In this document: piece by piece, positions 8,177 to 16,000 of the stretch
Layout of the letters: the number at the start of each line of letters is the position of its first letter
Numbering within the stretch: the first letter of the stretch is position 1
NCBI RefSeq assembly: GCF_021603585.1
Contig: NZ_BQHI01000008.1
Location: forward strand, 165,973 to 229,972
DNA length: 64,000 bases
Direction: 5' to 3'
From: Pseudomonas sputi
GTDB lineage: Bacteria > Pseudomonadota > Gammaproteobacteria > Pseudomonadales > Pseudomonadaceae
The notes under the pieces: generated by a model
Seen by the model: the letters and a program-made list of their open reading frames with translations, nothing else
Databases searched by the model: none
Told to the model about the DNA's origin: nothing
Made by a program: the position numbers and the translations under genes

Positions 8177-9253
8177 TCAGTTAGGTGGCAGGAGGAACTT
8201 GGCAATCACCGGCAAATGATCGGAAATGCGCAACGTATCGTCCTGCCGCACCGTGGCCTCGACCCGTTTGATCTTCGGGCTGTAGAACAGGTAATCGACC
8301 GTGCGGTCCGGGCCGTTGAGGCCGGGGTCGTTGGGGTAATGGGTCAGCCATTTGGCGCGGTCGATGCCGCTGGCTTCGTTGTTGGTCGGGATCATCGGGT
8401 ATCTGTCCCACAGCACATGCAGCGCACTGTCGGCGGAGTACGGCGTGCGTTGCTCAGTAGGCAGGCGTCGGTACTGGCCGAGCGGCAACAGGTTGAAGTC
8501 GCCGCCGATCAGCCACGGCGTGCCGTGGCTTTCGTGTTTGTCGAGAACCTTGGCCACCGCTGTCACCTGGGCCTGCAAGGTCTCGTCCGGTTGTACGGCG
8601 CGATCCAGATGGGTGTTGAACACCACCAGTTGCCCGCCATCGCTGAGCGGCAGGGTGGTGGCGAGCAAGGCGTTTTTCGGCTGGAACTGACGGCTGATGA
8701 TATTCGCCGGCTGCACCGGCAATTGCAGGCGTTCGGCGTGTTCGATGCGGTAGCGGCTGAGGGTGGCGAGTTGCCGGCCGACGCTGCCGAAGATGTGCGG
8801 ATCCGGGACGAAGTCGGCCTTCCAGTCGAAGGCGTGGGCGCTGCACGGGTAGAGGTCGGTCAGGCGTTCCTGCAACAGCTTGAGCTGATTCTGATAGTCG
8901 CTGGCCTTGGCGCCGTCATCCAGCTCCTGCAACAGCACCACGTCGGGCTGCTCGTCGCGGATCACCCGCGCCACTTCATCAAGGCTGAACGCCATGTCTT
9001 CCGCGGTCGGGGCTTCGTCGTCGCCTTGCGCCAGATCATTCCAGAACACGTAGCGCTTGCCGGCCAGGTATTGCACGTTCCAGGTCATGACTTTCAGGGC
9101 CTGGCCGGGGACCAGCGTCGGCGGTTGCCCGGTGCAACTGACCGGCAGGGTTTCCCGGGCGTCGGGGCGCCAGGTCAGGCTGTAGATCAGCGTGCCGATC
9201 AGGGCGAGGGCGAGCAGTACGGGCAACAGGATGTAGCGCAGTAGACGGGTCAT
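8177..9253 (-). CDS. Endonuclease/exonuclease/phosphatase family protein, membrane-anchored
   Basis: A 358-residue protein with a single N-terminal membrane segment (about residues 3-25, LLRYILLPVLLALALIGTLI) followed by an EEP (DNase I-like) domain. The catalytic pattern is complete: KVMTWNVQYL, VVLLQELDD, VVFNTHLD, LIGGDFNLLP, DRTVDYLFY and ISDHLPVIA. The anchor suggests that the catalytic domain faces the periplasm, where such proteins act as phosphodiesterases or nucleases; the substrate is unknown. I take the ATG at 9253 because it places the hydrophobic segment right at the N-terminus; longer in-frame starts add only an unlikely leader. Confidence 0.82.
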   Translation of the reverse strand: MTRLLRYILLPVLLALALIGTLIYSLTWRPDARETLPVSCTGQPPTLVPGQALKVMTWNVQYLAGKRYVFWNDLAQGDDEAPTAEDMAFSLDEVARVIRDEQPDVVLLQELDDGAKASDYQNQLKLLQERLTDLYPCSAHAFDWKADFVPDPHIFGSVGRQLATLSRYRIEHAERLQLPVQPANIISRQFQPKNALLATTLPLSDGGQLVVFNTHLDRAVQPDETLQAQVTAVAKVLDKHESHGTPWLIGGDFNLLPLGQYRRLPTEQRTPYSADSALHVLWDRYPMIPTNNEASGIDRAKWLTHYPNDPGLNGPDRTVDYLFYSPKIKRVEATVRQDDTLRISDHLPVIAKFLLPPN

Positions 9254-9327
9254 GGCTCGGCTTATAGCGATACGAAGTGGGCCCCGAGCATACCCGAGAC
9301 CCATTGATCAGCCCAAGCCCGGGGCAG

Positions 9328-10002
9328 TCAGACTATTCCGTCACGTTTGTCGGGCAATTCGCTGATTAGCATGAACAGGCGGAACAGCACCACGCTGGTG
9401 AACAGTTGCAGGAAGCTGTGGCCACTGTCGATCAAGACCGCGATCAACGGATTCTGCGGCTCGGGATAGACCTGCAGGGTCATGCCCTTGAGCAGCCACA
9501 ACGGCGCCATCACACACAGGATGCACACCAGAATCCGCAGGAAATGCCCACGGCTCAGGCGCAGGCTTTCTTTCATGGCCTGCAACGGACCATAGCCGCG
9601 CAGCACCAGCAGGTATTCGCCGAAGGCCAGGGTGACCATCAGCCACAGCCCTGGCAGGAAATACAGCGACAGCCCGAGCAGGATCAGCAACGTGTTCAGG
9701 GCAGTCAGCACCGCGAAGCGTGGCCACAGGCGAGCGGCCATCGCCAGCAGATCGAGGGGGCGCGGTTCGTCGCCACGGGTGCGGGCATCGAGAAACAGAA
9801 TCAGCGCGGCGGTGTACAGCGGATACACGAGCAGGCCGACGATCACGCTGATGGCCGAGTAACCGTCCGGGTCGCTGGCATGGTCGACCACCTGTTGCAG
9901 CACGGCTTCGAAAATCACCAGCGGCAGGCACAACTGGACGATCCGGCCCAGATTGCGTTTGAAGAAATACAGGGAGTCGCGCAGCACATCGAAGGCATTC
10001 AT
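9328..10002 (-). CDS. YciC-family inner membrane protein
   Basis: A 224-residue protein with about five hydrophobic segments (for example LPLVIFEAVL, VIVGLLVYPLYTAALILF, LTALNTLLILLGLSLYFLPG and ILVCILCVMAPLWLL). It starts MNAFDVLRDSLYFFKRNL, the usual opening of the YciC (UPF0259) family. The function of the family is unknown. The ATG at 10002 has no strong ribosome binding site; the frame stays open to an ATG at 10089, so a 253-residue form starting MTFTERLRLR cannot be excluded. It is divergent from the DUF2076 gene. Confidence 0.75.
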   Translation of the reverse strand: MNAFDVLRDSLYFFKRNLGRIVQLCLPLVIFEAVLQQVVDHASDPDGYSAISVIVGLLVYPLYTAALILFLDARTRGDEPRPLDLLAMAARLWPRFAVLTALNTLLILLGLSLYFLPGLWLMVTLAFGEYLLVLRGYGPLQAMKESLRLSRGHFLRILVCILCVMAPLWLLKGMTLQVYPEPQNPLIAVLIDSGHSFLQLFTSVVLFRLFMLISELPDKRDGIV

Positions 10003-10180
10003 CAGTCGGTATCGCAGGTCAAAAACAGTGGCCCACTTTAACCGATGATCCGTTTCGCTGCGCAAACGTAAACGTTCGGTAAAGGTCATTGAAACATTCT
10101 GTTGCTGCCTCCATTACAGAGGTGCGCCTCATCCAACGTGGAGGAGGGCAACGTTATCTTCGGCAATCTATGAGGTCGCC

Positions 10181-10939
10181 ATGAACAGCGAAGAACAAAC
10201 CCTGATCGATGGACTGTTTTCCCGGCTGCAACAGGCCGAATCGGAAGCAGCCCCGCGCGACGCCCAGGCCGAGGCGCGGATCAAGGAACACCTGACGCGC
10301 CAGCCGGCCGCAGGTTATTTCATGACCCAGGCGATTCTGGTGCAGGAGGGTGCCCTCAAGAGCCTCGACGAACAGAACAAGCAATTGACTCAGCAGGTCA
10401 AGCAATTGCAGGCCGAACTGCAATCGGCCAAGGCGCAGAGCGCGCCGCCGGCCTCCAGCGGTGGTGGCTTCCTGTCGAGCATTTTCGGTGGCAGCAGCCC
10501 GCGCCCGGCGCAGACCCAGAGTGCCCCGGCGTCCACCGGCGGCTGGCGTGAGCCGGCACCGCAGCAGAATTTTGGTGCACCCGCGCCGCAACAGAACTTC
10601 GGCGCGCCACCACCGGGTTATGGCCAGCAGCAAGCGGCCCCGGCAGCCGGCAGCAGCTTCCTCGGCGGCGCTTTGAAAACAGCGGCCGGCGTGGCCGGTG
10701 GCGTGATGCTGGCGCAAGGCATCAGCAGCCTGTTCCATCACAACCAGCAGCCGCAGGAAATCGTCGAAGTCATCAAGGAAGAGCCGGCCCAGGTCAATGA
10801 CCAGAGCAACAACGGTTGGGGCGATGACCAGCGCATGGCCAACAACGACTCCTACGGTAATGATCAGGGCGGCTTTGCCGACACCGACTACAACGATGAC
10901 AACTCATCGTTCTTCGATGACGACGATTCCTTCGTCTGA
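10181..10939 (+). CDS. DUF2076 domain-containing protein
   Basis: A 252-residue protein. It opens with the DUF2076 hallmark (NSEEQTLIDGLFSRLQQAE, then the TRQPAAGYFMTQ box). A short coiled coil follows (about residues 55-90, EQNKQLTQQVKQLQAEL), then a Pro/Gln/Gly-rich linker with two copies of PQQNFGAP, a hydrophobic GG-rich stretch (SFLGGALKTAAGVAGGVMLAQG) and a strongly acidic C-terminus rich in Asp and Asn. Family members are periplasmic or membrane-associated proteins of unknown function; the glycine-rich hydrophobic segment may insert in a membrane. GAGGT precedes the ATG. A GC-rich hairpin follows the gene. Confidence 0.85.
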   Translation: MNSEEQTLIDGLFSRLQQAESEAAPRDAQAEARIKEHLTRQPAAGYFMTQAILVQEGALKSLDEQNKQLTQQVKQLQAELQSAKAQSAPPASSGGGFLSSIFGGSSPRPAQTQSAPASTGGWREPAPQQNFGAPAPQQNFGAPPPGYGQQQAAPAAGSSFLGGALKTAAGVAGGVMLAQGISSLFHHNQQPQEIVEVIKEEPAQVNDQSNNGWGDDQRMANNDSYGNDQGGFADTDYNDDNSSFFDDDDSFV

Positions 10940-10951
10940 TTCACCATTCGT

Positions 10952-10973
10952 CCGGGGCGCCTGATCGCCCCGG
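10952..10973. terminator. GC-rich hairpin after the DUF2076 gene
   Basis: CCGGGGCG and CGCCCCGG form a perfect 8-base stem around a CCTGAT loop, 13 bases after the stop codon. There is only a weak T-rich tail, so factor-independent termination is likely but not certain. Confidence 0.5.
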
Positions 10974-11076
10974 GCCGATTATTCGCGGAACCTTCCTTCG
11001 GACTGGCATACTGAGCGCCTTTTTCGGGCCTGGTGCCCGATCCGGCTCATGCGCGTCAGCGCTCACAGGAACTCCG

Positions 11077-11556
11077 GTGAAAAAAATCGCAGTGTTCGCC
11101 GATGTGCAGAACCTCTACTACACCGTGCGTCAGGCCTATGGTTGCCACTTCAACTACGCGGCGCTGTGGGCGGATGTCAGCCAGCACGGGCAGATCGTCG
11201 AGGCCTACGCCTATGCGATCGACCGGGGCGACAGCAAACAGCAGCAGTTCCAGCAGATCCTGCGCAACCTCGGTTTCACCGTGAAACTCAAACCCTACAT
11301 CCAGCGCAGCGACGGCTCGGCCAAGGGCGACTGGGACGTGGGCATCACCCTCGACATCATGGACGCCGCCGACCACGTCGACGAAATCGTCCTGGCCTCC
11401 GGTGATGGCGATTTCGACATGCTGCTCGAACGCATCATCAGCAAACACGGCGTACAAGCGGTGGCCTACGGCGTTCCCGGCCTGACCGCCAACTCGCTGA
11501 TCCGTGCCGCCAGCCGTTATGTGCCGATCGAAGGCGCACTGCTGTTGAAAAATTGA
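11077..11556 (+). CDS. NYN domain protein (LabA-like PIN-fold nuclease)
   Basis: A 159-residue protein consisting of one NYN/LabA-DUF88 domain of the PIN-like nuclease fold. The conserved acidic residues are visible in VFADVQNLYY near the start, in KGDWDVGITLDIMDAA, and in VLASGDGDFDMLLERI, followed by the strand GVQAVAYGVPG. These would bind the catalytic metal, so an RNase activity is plausible; LabA-type proteins are otherwise known as regulators. The start is the GTG at 11077, preceded by AGGAA. The exonuclease gene begins about 20-40 bases after its stop on the same strand, so they may share a transcript. Confidence 0.85.
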   Translation: MKKIAVFADVQNLYYTVRQAYGCHFNYAALWADVSQHGQIVEAYAYAIDRGDSKQQQFQQILRNLGFTVKLKPYIQRSDGSAKGDWDVGITLDIMDAADHVDEIVLASGDGDFDMLLERIISKHGVQAVAYGVPGLTANSLIRAASRYVPIEGALLLKN

Positions 11557-11596
11557 GCCCAGCTCAAGAATTGATTTGGACGGAGTACCACCCGGT

Positions 11597-12202
11597 TTGG
11601 AACGCATTGCAGTCATCGACTTTGAAACCACCGGCATCTCGCCGAGCAGCAGCTGCCGGGCCACGGAAATCGCCGTGGTCATGCTGGAAAACGGCCGCAT
11701 CGTCGAGCGTTACCAGAGCCTGATGAACGCCGGCGTCCGCGTCCCGGCCTTCATCGAACAACTCACCGGCATCAGCAACGCCATGCTGCGCACCGCGCCT
11801 TCGGCTGAACAGGTGATGAACGAAGTCAACGAATTCGTCGGCTGCACGCCGCTGCTGGCGCACAACGCCGCGTTCGACCAGAAGTTCTGGGACTTCGAAC
11901 TGGGGCGGATCAAACGCACCCGTTTGCAGAACTTCGCCTGCTCGCTGCTGCTGGCCCGCCGCTTGATGCCGGCAGCGCCGAACCACAAGCTCGGCACGCT
12001 CACTACGTTTGCCCAATTGCCGCATACCGGCCAGGCCCACCGGGCGATGGCGGATGCGGAGATGGCGGCGAACCTGATGGCGCATTTGGCAGATGAGTTG
12101 CGGCACAAGCACGGCGTGCGCGAGCTGTCGCACGACTTGCTGTGCAAATTGCAGAAAGTCCCGGCTGCCAAGGTTGGCGAACACCTGCAGCGCTATCGCT
12201 GA
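11597..12202 (+). CDS. 3'-5' exonuclease, DnaQ-like (DEDDh)
   Basis: A protein of about 201 residues with an RNase T/DnaQ exonuclease domain. The DEDDh residues are in AVIDFETTGISP (Asp and Glu), LLAHNAAFDQKFW (Asp) and HTGQAHRAMADAEM (His and Asp). It resembles stand-alone PolC/epsilon-type exonucleases rather than the polymerase III subunit itself. No ATG fits: the candidates are the TTG at 11597, just before LERIAVIDFE with GGAG 11 bases upstream, and the TTG at 11576. I chose 11597 because homologues begin right at the first beta strand. It probably degrades single-stranded nucleic acid ends in repair or turnover. Confidence 0.82.
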   Translation: MERIAVIDFETTGISPSSSCRATEIAVVMLENGRIVERYQSLMNAGVRVPAFIEQLTGISNAMLRTAPSAEQVMNEVNEFVGCTPLLAHNAAFDQKFWDFELGRIKRTRLQNFACSLLLARRLMPAAPNHKLGTLTTFAQLPHTGQAHRAMADAEMAANLMAHLADELRHKHGVRELSHDLLCKLQKVPAAKVGEHLQRYR

Positions 12203-12204
12203 CT

Positions 12205-12222
12205 GATCGTTCCCACGCTCCG
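12205..12222. repeat. Half copy of the dispersed palindromic repeat
   Basis: GATCGTTCCCACGCTC reproduces the outer arm of the 5186-5298 element but stops after about 18 bases, with no partner arm nearby. It lies just after the exonuclease stop and at the left edge of the AT-richer accessory patch, so it may be a remnant cut by insertion or deletion. Confidence 0.55.
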
Positions 12223-12293
12223 CAGCCTGAGACCGCTCCTGCTTTGACGACTATCAAGTAAGAGCTGTCGCGAAAGGTTGCGAGGTTTCTGCG

Positions 12294-13298
12294 TCAGGCC
12301 AGACTGGCAAATTGTTGACTATCGACTTTGCTCACCGGCATGAACCCCGTTGTTTTCTTGAAGTTCATGGTGTGTACAAAGTTCTTCATCGAGTCTGAAG
12401 GGTCGATGCTCTGCATGTTGAGTTTGAACAGCGTGTCGCGAGAAATAGCGACACTGAGGATAGGTTGATCCTCCAGATGGCCAGTTGCGGAGTTGAGAAG
12501 TGAGTCAACGGCAGTCACGATGACCATGCGCTCTGGAAGGATACTGAGCAACTCCTGACCTACTCGCAGAACGCAGCTACACACATAGTCCTGCAGCAGT
12601 TCGTTGAACTTACTGATCGGCATCTTTTTAACGGATAGTTTCCCACTCTGTAGCAGTGACTTGATCTCTTGGGGAATCACTTTCTCACCGTGAACCGAAA
12701 GCATGCATTCAAAGATGCCGGTTTCTCCAACCGAGAAAGTGATGGAGGTGCCGAGGTGTGAGATATCCGTGAAAGGGTTCACTTGCATGACGGCATCAAT
12801 CTTGGATTGGCCGTTACCGGCGAGCACTCCCGTCGCAAGATCGTAATCGTCCTGCCATTCGCGATGCTGCGCTTCCCACTCTTTCAATTCTTCAGCCAGT
12901 TTCTGCTTGTCTTTGGCTACTGCTACGGGAATAGCTTCCTCAAGCTTTCTGCGCTTTCTGGCTTCCAGTTTCAATATGCGAACAATGAAGCCCGGTTTGT
13001 AACTGGAGTGTTTTTCTCTGGCCTGGATTTCGTGAGTGTTGAGTTCTACGGGTTTGATCGGTGCCGGTTGGTTTACGAACTCATTCCAGTTGATCTGTTC
13101 ACCACAGTCTTTGTGCACTGAAAGCAACAATTCAATGTGGTTTTCGTAGACTTCAACTTCATACGCAGCCTGCTCGCGAGCTTCCATTTTTGCGAACTCT
13201 TTCTGACGTACTTCCAGTTCGCGTTGGCGTCGCTTCGAATTTCGTTCAGCTCTTCGCGCTGACGCCTGCATCGAGCGTAGGGTTCCCTTCCAAGTCAT
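12294..13298 (-). CDS. Hypothetical protein, coiled-coil N-terminus
   Basis: A 334-residue protein that I do not recognise. The first 60 residues are very rich in Arg, Lys, Glu and Ala with no hydrophobic core (SARRAERNSKRRQRELEVRQ) and should form a charged coiled coil. A second charged helix lies at about 110-160 (KLEARKRRKLEEA). The C-terminal half looks globular. There is no signal peptide, membrane segment or catalytic motif I can name. Base composition is clearly lower in GC than the neighbours and the codon use is less Pseudomonas-like, which suggests acquisition by transfer. It is divergent from the Bro-N gene across a 450-base intergenic region; the upstream part of that region (13299-13561) carries further GTCTCCTAC-type motifs and hairpins but no gene. 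Confidence 0.7.
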   Translation of the reverse strand: MTWKGTLRSMQASARRAERNSKRRQRELEVRQKEFAKMEAREQAAYEVEVYENHIELLLSVHKDCGEQINWNEFVNQPAPIKPVELNTHEIQAREKHSSYKPGFIVRILKLEARKRRKLEEAIPVAVAKDKQKLAEELKEWEAQHREWQDDYDLATGVLAGNGQSKIDAVMQVNPFTDISHLGTSITFSVGETGIFECMLSVHGEKVIPQEIKSLLQSGKLSVKKMPISKFNELLQDYVCSCVLRVGQELLSILPERMVIVTAVDSLLNSATGHLEDQPILSVAISRDTLFKLNMQSIDPSDSMKNFVHTMNFKKTTGFMPVSKVDSQQFASLA

Positions 13299-13561
13299 CG
13301 CTGAGTTCCTCTCTTTTATATTGAATTCTTGTTTTTGCGAGCGCCAATGATCGACCGTTTACAAGACATTATCGGTCGCATCTGGTGGTGTCCATAGGCC
13401 ACAGAAATCTTGTGTGTGTAGGCTGTTTAGCGGTGTGTAGCGTTTGTCGAAGTCTCCTACCGAAGGTTAGGGATAATCTGTCTTGAGCTCCAACAAGCCC
13501 ACCGATAACCTCTATTCGTCGCTGCCAATTCAGCGACCGGGACTGCAAGCCCGCTGATAGT

Positions 13562-13591
13562 TTGTTAGGAGACCACTGGCAAACCTATAAT
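13562..13591 (+). promoter_or_regulatory. Sigma70-type promoter for the Bro-N leader
   Basis: A perfect -10 hexamer TATAAT lies at 13586-13591, with TTGTTA at 13562-13567 as a -35 (four of six consensus bases) at an 18-base spacing. Transcription would start near 13598 and leave a leader of about 150 bases. Confidence 0.55.
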
Positions 13592-13594
13592 CGC

Positions 13595-13744
13595 GTCGCT
13601 TCAATTAGCGACCATCGATTTATGGTAGCTGTGTGCGGGAGACCTTCGGGTCTGCCGAGGTCTCCTACTCGGTCTTGCAGACCCGTGCACAGCTGCCACC
13701 CATCATCTGCAAGTGATGCTGGCAGCTCCGATATTCAAAAGGAG
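13595..13744 (+). promoter_or_regulatory. Structured 5' leader with mutually exclusive hairpins
   Basis: Four elements can be read. First, GTCGCT (13595-13600) pairs with AGCGAC (13607-13612). Second, 13624-13639 (GGTAGCTGTGTGCGGG) pairs with 13682-13697 to close a long stem. Third, inside it GGGTCTGC (13648-13655) can pair either back with AGACC (13640-13644, a UUCG-type tetraloop) or forward with GCAGACCC (13677-13684). Fourth, AGCTGCCA (13691-13698), which is part of the long stem, can instead pair with TGGCAGCT (13720-13727), forming a hairpin just ahead of the AAAAGGAG ribosome binding site. The alternatives exclude each other, as in attenuators. From memory, similar sequences occur ahead of other small genes in fluorescent pseudomonads. 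Confidence 0.55.
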
Positions 13745-13751
13745 ATTTGTC

Positions 13752-14264
13752 ATGGTCAAGGTTGTCCCCACGCACGCTGAAGGTTTCGGTTCAGCATCCA
13801 CCTGTGAAACGCCAATTCACCCCCAGTCGTTCATCCGTCATCACATTCAATTGAGGGCCACTCTGCAGCATTCGGAAGCCTGGTTCTGCGCCCGAGACAT
13901 TGGTCGTCTCATGGGGCTGGAAATCAACGCGCGACAAGTGCTCAAGCTGGATGAGGACCAGCGGCAGATGATGTATCTGTCCGGAAATGACGGTGCTCAA
14001 GAGACGTTGATGCTGAGTGAGTCCGGGGTTTACGCAATGCTGGTTTATCACTACTGCCCGGAAAACCGTCACCTGCGCCGTTGGCTGACGCATCAGGTAG
14101 TGCCAATGCTTCATCAGGAATCGAAGTCAGCTTCTGGCCCTCATGTACGTTTGATGAGTTTTGCGGGCGAAACGTTGAAGCTCCTGCACTGGCGAAACGA
14201 GCCGTGGGTGCGCATGCGGGATATGCCGTATCTGGTGACACAGGATGGGCGCGGCTACTGTTGA
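13752..14264 (+). CDS. Bro-N domain protein (phage antirepressor-like)
   Basis: A 170-residue protein with a Bro-N-type domain at about residues 25-125. The typical elements are EAWFCARDIGRLMGLEINAR, LMLSESGVYAMLVYHYCPEN and HLRRWLTHQVVPMLH, the last being the conserved end of the Bro-N fold found in phage and baculovirus antirepressors that bind DNA. No Kila-N or ANT partner domain is obvious in the last 45 residues. The ATG at 13752 follows AAAAGGAG. The gene sits alone in a small accessory patch with no other phage genes, so it may be a domesticated regulator. A long structured leader precedes it. Confidence 0.78.
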   Translation: MVKVVPTHAEGFGSASTCETPIHPQSFIRHHIQLRATLQHSEAWFCARDIGRLMGLEINARQVLKLDEDQRQMMYLSGNDGAQETLMLSESGVYAMLVYHYCPENRHLRRWLTHQVVPMLHQESKSASGPHVRLMSFAGETLKLLHWRNEPWVRMRDMPYLVTQDGRGYC

Positions 14265-14317
14265 GGGCTTTCCACTGATTCAGCGATCAGAGATTGATTG
14301 CTGATCTGGTCAGTTGT

Positions 14318-14347
14318 CTGCGGGAGCCAGCCAACTCGCTCCCGCAG
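14318..14347. terminator. Perfect hairpin between the Bro-N and Lrp genes
   Basis: CTGCGGGAGC and GCTCCCGCAG form a 10-base perfect stem with a 10-base loop in the convergent gap. There is no good T-tract on either side, so it may be a REP-type hairpin acting as a transcript end. Confidence 0.5.
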
Positions 14348-14368
14348 CAGATTTGGACTTATCTGTAT

Positions 14369-14821
14369 TTACTTGCCGTTGCCCTCGATATGCCCCAACG
14401 GCACCCGCTTCTCTATCGCACTCGACAACACGATCGACGTCTTGCTGAAGCCGAATTTCGCCACCCGGTTGATCAGTTCTTCCAGCTCGGTCATCGAGCC
14501 CACGGCGGCCTGCATGATCACGCAGGGGTCGCCGGTGACGCGGTGGCATTCGGTCAATTGGGGAATTCTGATCAGTTCGTCGTACACCTTCGGGTTGCCG
14601 TGCTGGTTCAGGCGCAGTTCGATGACGCACTGGATCGGGAGGCCGAGCTTGGCCATGTCGACTTTGGCCGAGTAGCCGGTGATGACGCCGCTGGCCTCGA
14701 GTTTGGCCACGCGCTCGGCGACGGCGGGGGCTGAGAGGTTCACTTTGCGGGCGAGGTCGGCGTAGGACGCGCGACCGTTTTCGAGCAGGGCGCTGAGCAG
14801 CATGCGGTCGTATTTGTCCAA
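14369..14821 (-). CDS. Lrp/AsnC family transcriptional regulator
   Basis: A 150-residue regulator of normal length. The N-terminal helix-turn-helix (about residues 3-60) reads DRMLLSALLENGRASYADLA followed by NLSAPAVAERV, and the C-terminal RAM/AsnC ligand domain contains CHRVTGDPCVIMQAAV. It is divergent from the EamA transporter gene with 160 bases between the starts. The standard inference is that it controls that transporter in response to an amino acid. A short AT-rich stretch in the shared intergenic region would accommodate the promoters. Confidence 0.9.
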   Translation of the reverse strand: MDKYDRMLLSALLENGRASYADLARKVNLSAPAVAERVAKLEASGVITGYSAKVDMAKLGLPIQCVIELRLNQHGNPKVYDELIRIPQLTECHRVTGDPCVIMQAAVGSMTELEELINRVAKFGFSKTSIVLSSAIEKRVPLGHIEGNGK

Positions 14822-14984
14822 GGTCTAACTCCTGAAAATGCCAGACTTTCGAAATCGTGGTTTTGGCCGTCGATCTCCGTGTTTTCAAAAGTGTACCGGC
14901 GCTATAAACAAGTTTTGTAACTTATTTTTAGCGGTTGGCCTTTCTAGAATAACCCATCCCCTGAGTCTGACTTTCGAGCTGCCC

Positions 14985-15935
14985 ATGTCCGCCTTGCGCC
15001 GTTTTTCCTTGCCCTTGATCGCCGCGTTTTTTGCGTTGTACGTGATTTGGGGATCGACCTATCTGGTGATCCGCATCGGCGTCGAATACTGGCCGCCGCT
15101 GATGCTCGGCGGCGTGCGCTTTGTGATTGCCGGCACGCTGATGTACGCCTTCCTGCGCTGGCGCGGGGCACCGGCGCCGACTTGGGCGCAGTGGAAAGCG
15201 GCGGGGATCATCGGGATTCTGCTGCTCAGTTTCGGCAACGGCGCGGTGACGCTGGCCGAGCACAGCGGCGTGGCGTCGGGGGTTGCCGCGCTGGCGGTGG
15301 CGACGGTGCCGCTGTTCACTTTGCTTTGCGGTTATTTCTGGGGCGCCCGCAACACCCGCCTGGAGTGGGCCGGGGTGGTGATGGGGATTATCGGCATCGC
15401 GATGCTCAACATGGGCTCCAACCTGCAATCGAGTCCGCTGGGCGCGGCGTTGCTGATTTTCGCGGCGGCGAGCTGGGCGTTCGGTTCGGTGTGGAGCAAG
15501 CACTTGCCGCTGCCCCAGGGTGCAATGGCCAGTGCCGTGGAAATGCTGGTGGGCGGCGTGGTGCTGTTGATCGGCAGCGCGGCCAGCGGTGAGCACCTGC
15601 AGGCCATGCCGCCGCTGGAAGGCTGGCTGGCGCTGGCGTACCTGATCTTCTTCGGCTCGATCATCGCCTTCAACGCTTACATGTATCTGTTGAAAAACGT
15701 TCGCCCGGCGGCGGCCACCAGCTATGCCTACGTCAACCCGGCGGTGGCGGTGTTGCTGGGGATCGTGTTTGTCGGCGAGACCATCGGCATCGAAGAGGCA
15801 CTGGCGATGCTGGTGATCATCGGCGCGGTGGTGCTGATCAGTCTGCCACAGTGGCGGCGTCCGGCGCGGTCGCCGGTGGTCAGCGAGCCGGCTGCCGCAG
15901 CGAAGGTCATAGCGACGGAGCAGCGTGGGAATTAG
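14985..15935 (+). CDS. EamA/DMT family transporter
   Basis: A 316-residue inner-membrane protein with about ten hydrophobic helices in two EamA repeats. It starts MSALRRFSLPLIAAFFALYV and contains IWGSTYLVIRIGVEYWPPL, the usual first-helix signature of the YedA/RhaT-like drug/metabolite transporter branch; repeat two includes SYAYVNPAVAVLLGIVFVGE. Members export amino acids or other small metabolites. An Lrp-type regulator is divergently transcribed, which fits amino acid export. I chose the ATG at 14985 because it places the first membrane helix at the N-terminus; the frame is open upstream but that part is not coding-like. Confidence 0.88.
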   Translation: MSALRRFSLPLIAAFFALYVIWGSTYLVIRIGVEYWPPLMLGGVRFVIAGTLMYAFLRWRGAPAPTWAQWKAAGIIGILLLSFGNGAVTLAEHSGVASGVAALAVATVPLFTLLCGYFWGARNTRLEWAGVVMGIIGIAMLNMGSNLQSSPLGAALLIFAAASWAFGSVWSKHLPLPQGAMASAVEMLVGGVVLLIGSAASGEHLQAMPPLEGWLALAYLIFFGSIIAFNAYMYLLKNVRPAAATSYAYVNPAVAVLLGIVFVGETIGIEEALAMLVIIGAVVLISLPQWRRPARSPVVSEPAAAAKVIATEQRGN

Positions 15936-16000
15936 GGTAAACTGCGCGCCATCGCACACTTGTTTTGCACAACCGCTCTGATTTTTCCTACGGTACTCCC

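Noticed and set aside
13441-13751. CRISPR array or integron attC sites in the repeat-rich gap
   Set aside because: The repeats are inverted and unevenly spaced, with no constant repeat-spacer period, and no cas or integrase gene is nearby. A structured leader explains them better.
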